Source: Nocardia transvalensis NBRC 15921 (GTDB lineage: Bacteria; Actinomycetota; Actinomycetes; Mycobacteriales; Mycobacteriaceae). From it: 64,000 bases of DNA. Within the stretch, counting starts at the first letter, position 1. The number at the start of each line of letters is the position of its first letter. The DNA lies in assembly GCF_000308875.1 (NCBI RefSeq), contig NZ_BAGL01000007.1, positions 16,227-80,226 of the forward strand. The letters are read 5' to 3'. Position numbers and translations under genes: made by a program. Positions 61,588-64,000 of the stretch are shown here, piece after piece. The notes beneath the pieces were generated by a model. It ran no database searches. It saw only the letters and a program-made list of their open reading frames with translations, and was not told where the DNA came from.

Positions 61588-63213
61588 ATGCGGTTATCGG
61601 CGACACAGGCGTCGGGTGCTCTAGGAAGTACGGCGAAAGGTATTGCGGCAGTAGGCATGGCGGGCCTCGCGCTACTGGCGGTAGCGGGGTGCGGTGCCGG
61701 CCGCACCGGCGAGGGGGATGCGGGCGGCGGGCTGGTCATCGGCACCACCGACAAGATCTTCTCGCTGGATCCGGCGGCGGCCTACGACCAGGGGTCCTAC
61801 GTACCCGAGACACAGATCTTCCAGCACGTCATGAATTTCGCGCCCGGTAAGACCACGCCGGAGCCGGACGCCGCGGAGAAGTGCGAGTTCAGCACCCCCA
61901 CCGTGTACACGTGCACGATCAAGAAGGGGCTGAAGTTCGCCAGCGGAAATCCGTTGACGGCCAAGAGCGTCAAGTTCTCCTTCGACCGGATGGTCAAGAT
62001 CAACGACCCGAACGGCCCGGCCTCCCTGCTGGGGAATCTGGACCACACCGACGCGGCCGACGACTACACGGTGGCGTTCACCCTCAAGAACGCCAACGAT
62101 CAGACCTTCCCGGCGATCCTGCCGACCCAAGCCGGGCCGATCGTCGACGAGACGGTCTTCCCGGCCGACAAGATTCTCGACGACGACGCGGTCGTGAAGG
62201 GGAAGGCGTACTCCGGCCCGTACACGATCACCAGCTACGACAAGAACAAGCTGGTCGAGTACAAGGCGAATCCGGACTACAACGGCCTGCTCGGCAAGCC
62301 GAAGACCGAATCGGTGTCCACGAAGTACTACGCCAGCGGCGACAATCTCAAACTCGAGATCCAGAACGGCAATATCGACGTCGCGTACCGCAGCCTGAGC
62401 CCCACCGATCTGGAGTCGTTGCGCGGCAACGATAAAGTGGCGGTGCACGAGGGCCTCGGCGGCGAGCTGCGCTACATCGTGTTCAACCTCAACACGATGC
62501 CGGGCGGTACGCCCGAGCAGAAGCTGGCCGTTCGCAAGGCCGTCGCCTCCAGTATCGACCGTGACGCGCTGTCGTCGCAGGTCTACAAGGGCACCTACAC
62601 TCCGGCGTATTCGTCCGTGCCGCAGGGCTTCCCGGGCGCGACCGAGTCGTTCAAGGATATCTACGGCGCGAAGCCGAACAAGGCGCAGGCGGCCAAGTTC
62701 CTCACCGACGCCGGTGTCGCGGGCCCGGTGGAGATCAACTTGCAGTACAACCCGGACCACTACGGCGGCTCCAGTTCCGAGGAGTACGCGGCGATCAAGA
62801 GCCAGCTGGAGGCCACCGGGCTGTTCAAGGTCAATCTGCAGTCCACCGAATGGGTCACCTACCAGCGGGAGCGGGCGCGCGACGGCTACCCGGTCTATCA
62901 GATGGGCTGGTTCCCGGACTATCCGGATCCGGACGACTACCTGACCCCGTTCTTCGCGCCGAACAACTTCCTGCAGAACCACTTCGAGGATCCGGCCATC
63001 ACCGCGCAGCTGACGGCGGAGGTGACTCAGCCCGACAAGGACAAGCGCCTGGCCATCATCCAGCAGGTGCAGCGCGATATGGCGGACAAGCACATCTCGA
63101 TCGTGCCGCTGCTGTCCGGTAAGCAGATCGCCATCACGACCAAGGGCGTCCAGGGCACCGAGTCGACACTCGATCCGTCGACCAAGTTCCGCTACAGCGT
63201 GCTGAGCAAGTGA
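61588..63213 (+). CDS. Peptide/nickel ABC-transporter solute-binding lipoprotein
   Basis: 541 aa. Lipoprotein signal with lipobox LLAVAGCG. The mature protein is SBP family 5 (DppA/OppA type): SLDPAAAYDQGSYVPETQIF, KGLKFASGNPLTAKSVKFSF, IVFNLNTMPGG and a late YQMGWFPDYPDPDDYLTPFF, typical of the family's second lobe. Binds oligopeptides or similar molecules outside the membrane. The start is the ATG after GAGGGA; another lies 12 bases upstream. Its stop overlaps the GTG of the permease gene, so the operon is translationally coupled. Confidence 0.93.
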   Translation: MRLSATQASGALGSTAKGIAAVGMAGLALLAVAGCGAGRTGEGDAGGGLVIGTTDKIFSLDPAAAYDQGSYVPETQIFQHVMNFAPGKTTPEPDAAEKCEFSTPTVYTCTIKKGLKFASGNPLTAKSVKFSFDRMVKINDPNGPASLLGNLDHTDAADDYTVAFTLKNANDQTFPAILPTQAGPIVDETVFPADKILDDDAVVKGKAYSGPYTITSYDKNKLVEYKANPDYNGLLGKPKTESVSTKYYASGDNLKLEIQNGNIDVAYRSLSPTDLESLRGNDKVAVHEGLGGELRYIVFNLNTMPGGTPEQKLAVRKAVASSIDRDALSSQVYKGTYTPAYSSVPQGFPGATESFKDIYGAKPNKAQAAKFLTDAGVAGPVEINLQYNPDHYGGSSSEEYAAIKSQLEATGLFKVNLQSTEWVTYQRERARDGYPVYQMGWFPDYPDPDDYLTPFFAPNNFLQNHFEDPAITAQLTAEVTQPDKDKRLAIIQQVQRDMADKHISIVPLLSGKQIAITTKGVQGTESTLDPSTKFRYSVLSK

Positions 63214-64000
63214 CGACCGCGACCACCGAGCAGGAGCCGGCCGCCCCGGCTCCTGCTCCTCGGAATGCGCCGGGTCGCAGCCGATCCCGCTACGGGGTGC
63301 TGCTGCGGTACCTGAGTGTGCGGCTGCTGCTGATCGTTCCGACGGCCTGGATCCTGGTGACGGTCGTCTTCTTCCTGATGCGGGTCGTCGGCGATCCGAT
63401 CAGCGCCGCGCTGGGCGGACATCTGCCGCCGGATCAGATCGAGGCCCGCAAGGAGGCGGCCGGGCTCAATCGCCCTGTGCTGAGCCAGTATTGGGACTAC
63501 ATCTCCGGGCTGGTGCGCGGCGACTTCGGCCGCTCCACCGACAACCGGGCCATCGGCGACATCATCGCCAGCTATGGTGCGGCCACGCTGGAGCTGGTGT
63601 TCTGGGCGCTGCTGGTGGCCTTCCTGGTCGGAGTTCCGCTGGGCCGCTACGCCGCTCGCCGCCGGGACAAGGCGGCGGATGTGGGGCTGCGGCTGTTCGG
63701 GATCCTGGTCTACGCGGCCCCGGTGTTCTTCGTCGGCCTGCTGTTGAAGCTGATCTTCGCGGTGAAGCTGGGCTGGCTGCCGGTGGCCGGGCGGGCCAGC
63801 ACCAATGTCGAACTGGCGCTCCAGCACGTCTCGCCCAAGACCAATATCCTGACCATCGACGCGATCCTCTACGGCGACAGCGGGTATCTGGTCGACGTGC
63901 TGAAACACGCGGTACTGCCCGCGATCGCGCTCGGCCTGCTGACCGCGGGCATCTTCCTGAGGCTCGTGCGTATCAACCTGATCCAGACGCTGCGCAGCGA
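63210..64000 (+). CDS. Peptide ABC-transporter permease, DppB type, partial
   Basis: 263 complete codons are visible and the frame runs off the window. GTG start overlaps the previous stop as GTGA. After a Pro/Ala-rich cytoplasmic N-terminus of about 28 residues comes YLSVRLLLIVPTAWILVTV (helix 1), GLNRPVLSQYWDYISGLVRG (the DppB signature loop, part), helices with LELVFWALLVAFLVGVPLG and YAAPVFFVGLLLKLIF, and LPAIALGLLTAGIFLRLVR at the edge. Partner of the binding protein; the second permease and ATPase probably follow outside. Confidence 0.93.
   Translation, partial: MTTATTEQEPAAPAPAPRNAPGRSRSRYGVLLRYLSVRLLLIVPTAWILVTVVFFLMRVVGDPISAALGGHLPPDQIEARKEAAGLNRPVLSQYWDYISGLVRGDFGRSTDNRAIGDIIASYGAATLELVFWALLVAFLVGVPLGRYAARRRDKAADVGLRLFGILVYAAPVFFVGLLLKLIFAVKLGWLPVAGRASTNVELALQHVSPKTNILTIDAILYGDSGYLVDVLKHAVLPAIALGLLTAGIFLRLVRINLIQTLRS

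Overview
The window is high-GC actinobacterial DNA: frequent GTG starts, 4-nt stop/start overlaps, and codons strongly ending in G or C. A complete mce4 sterol-import locus, a PhoP-PhoR pair, an antigen-85-like secreted esterase, an orphan MbtH and many gene neighbourhoods in the same order as Mycobacterium tuberculosis point to a mycolate-containing member of the Mycobacteriales. Nocardia is the most likely genus, but this rests on gene content and recognition, not on a marker gene.

Layout. (1) 1-15.2 kb: end of a kinase-like gene, a 25-bp tandem repeat, then the cholesterol block. fadE27-fadE26 (minus strand) diverge from fdxD, hsd4A, yrbE4AB, mce4ABCDEF and two Mce-associated genes; four palindromes match or nearly match the KstR operator. 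(2) 15.2-18.6 kb: otsA, a 55-aa protein gene, an alpha/beta-hydrolase, an orphan mbtH and tRNA-Thr(UGU). (3) 18.7-29.2 kb: phoPR, a HIT protein, purD, an M23 peptidase, an aminotransferase, a TetR regulator, purB, a second HIT protein and an Ag85-like esterase. (4) 29.2-39.6 kb: accessory region with DUF397, small Cys-motif proteins, an S9 oligopeptidase, a deacetylase-like protein, lysE/lysR, a dehalogenase-like hydrolase, and a divergent module (resolvase-like small protein and membrane Cys-motif protein versus HTH-TPR regulator and SLOG-like protein) around a 12-bp-arm palindrome. (5) 39.5-44.6 kb: gadB facing a gadC-like transporter, a small membrane protein and an M20 dipeptidase. (6) 44.6-61.3 kb: purS-purQ, purL and purF interspersed with a metallo-beta-lactamase-fold protein, two tandem cytoplasmic AmiC-like receptors with a divergent MarR regulator, an M18 aminopeptidase, a GT87 mannosyltransferase and several membrane proteins. 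(7) 61.5-64 kb: start of a peptide ABC-transporter operon cut by the window end.

How the genes work together. The first block imports sterols (Mce4), begins ring or side-chain oxidation (Hsd4A, FadE26/27, FdxD) and is probably derepressed by sterol-CoA through KstR. The pur genes supply six steps' worth of de novo IMP/AMP synthesis enzymes, scattered as in M. tuberculosis. The gad block is a candidate acid-stress or GABA module.

The most unusual DNA feature is a family of about ten short hairpins with compensating stem changes and a conserved 9-nt loop. Nearly all sit exactly between convergent genes, several abutting a stop codon. They look like a dispersed, terminator-like repeat family. 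A second structured element is inserted inside the signal-peptide region of mce4E.
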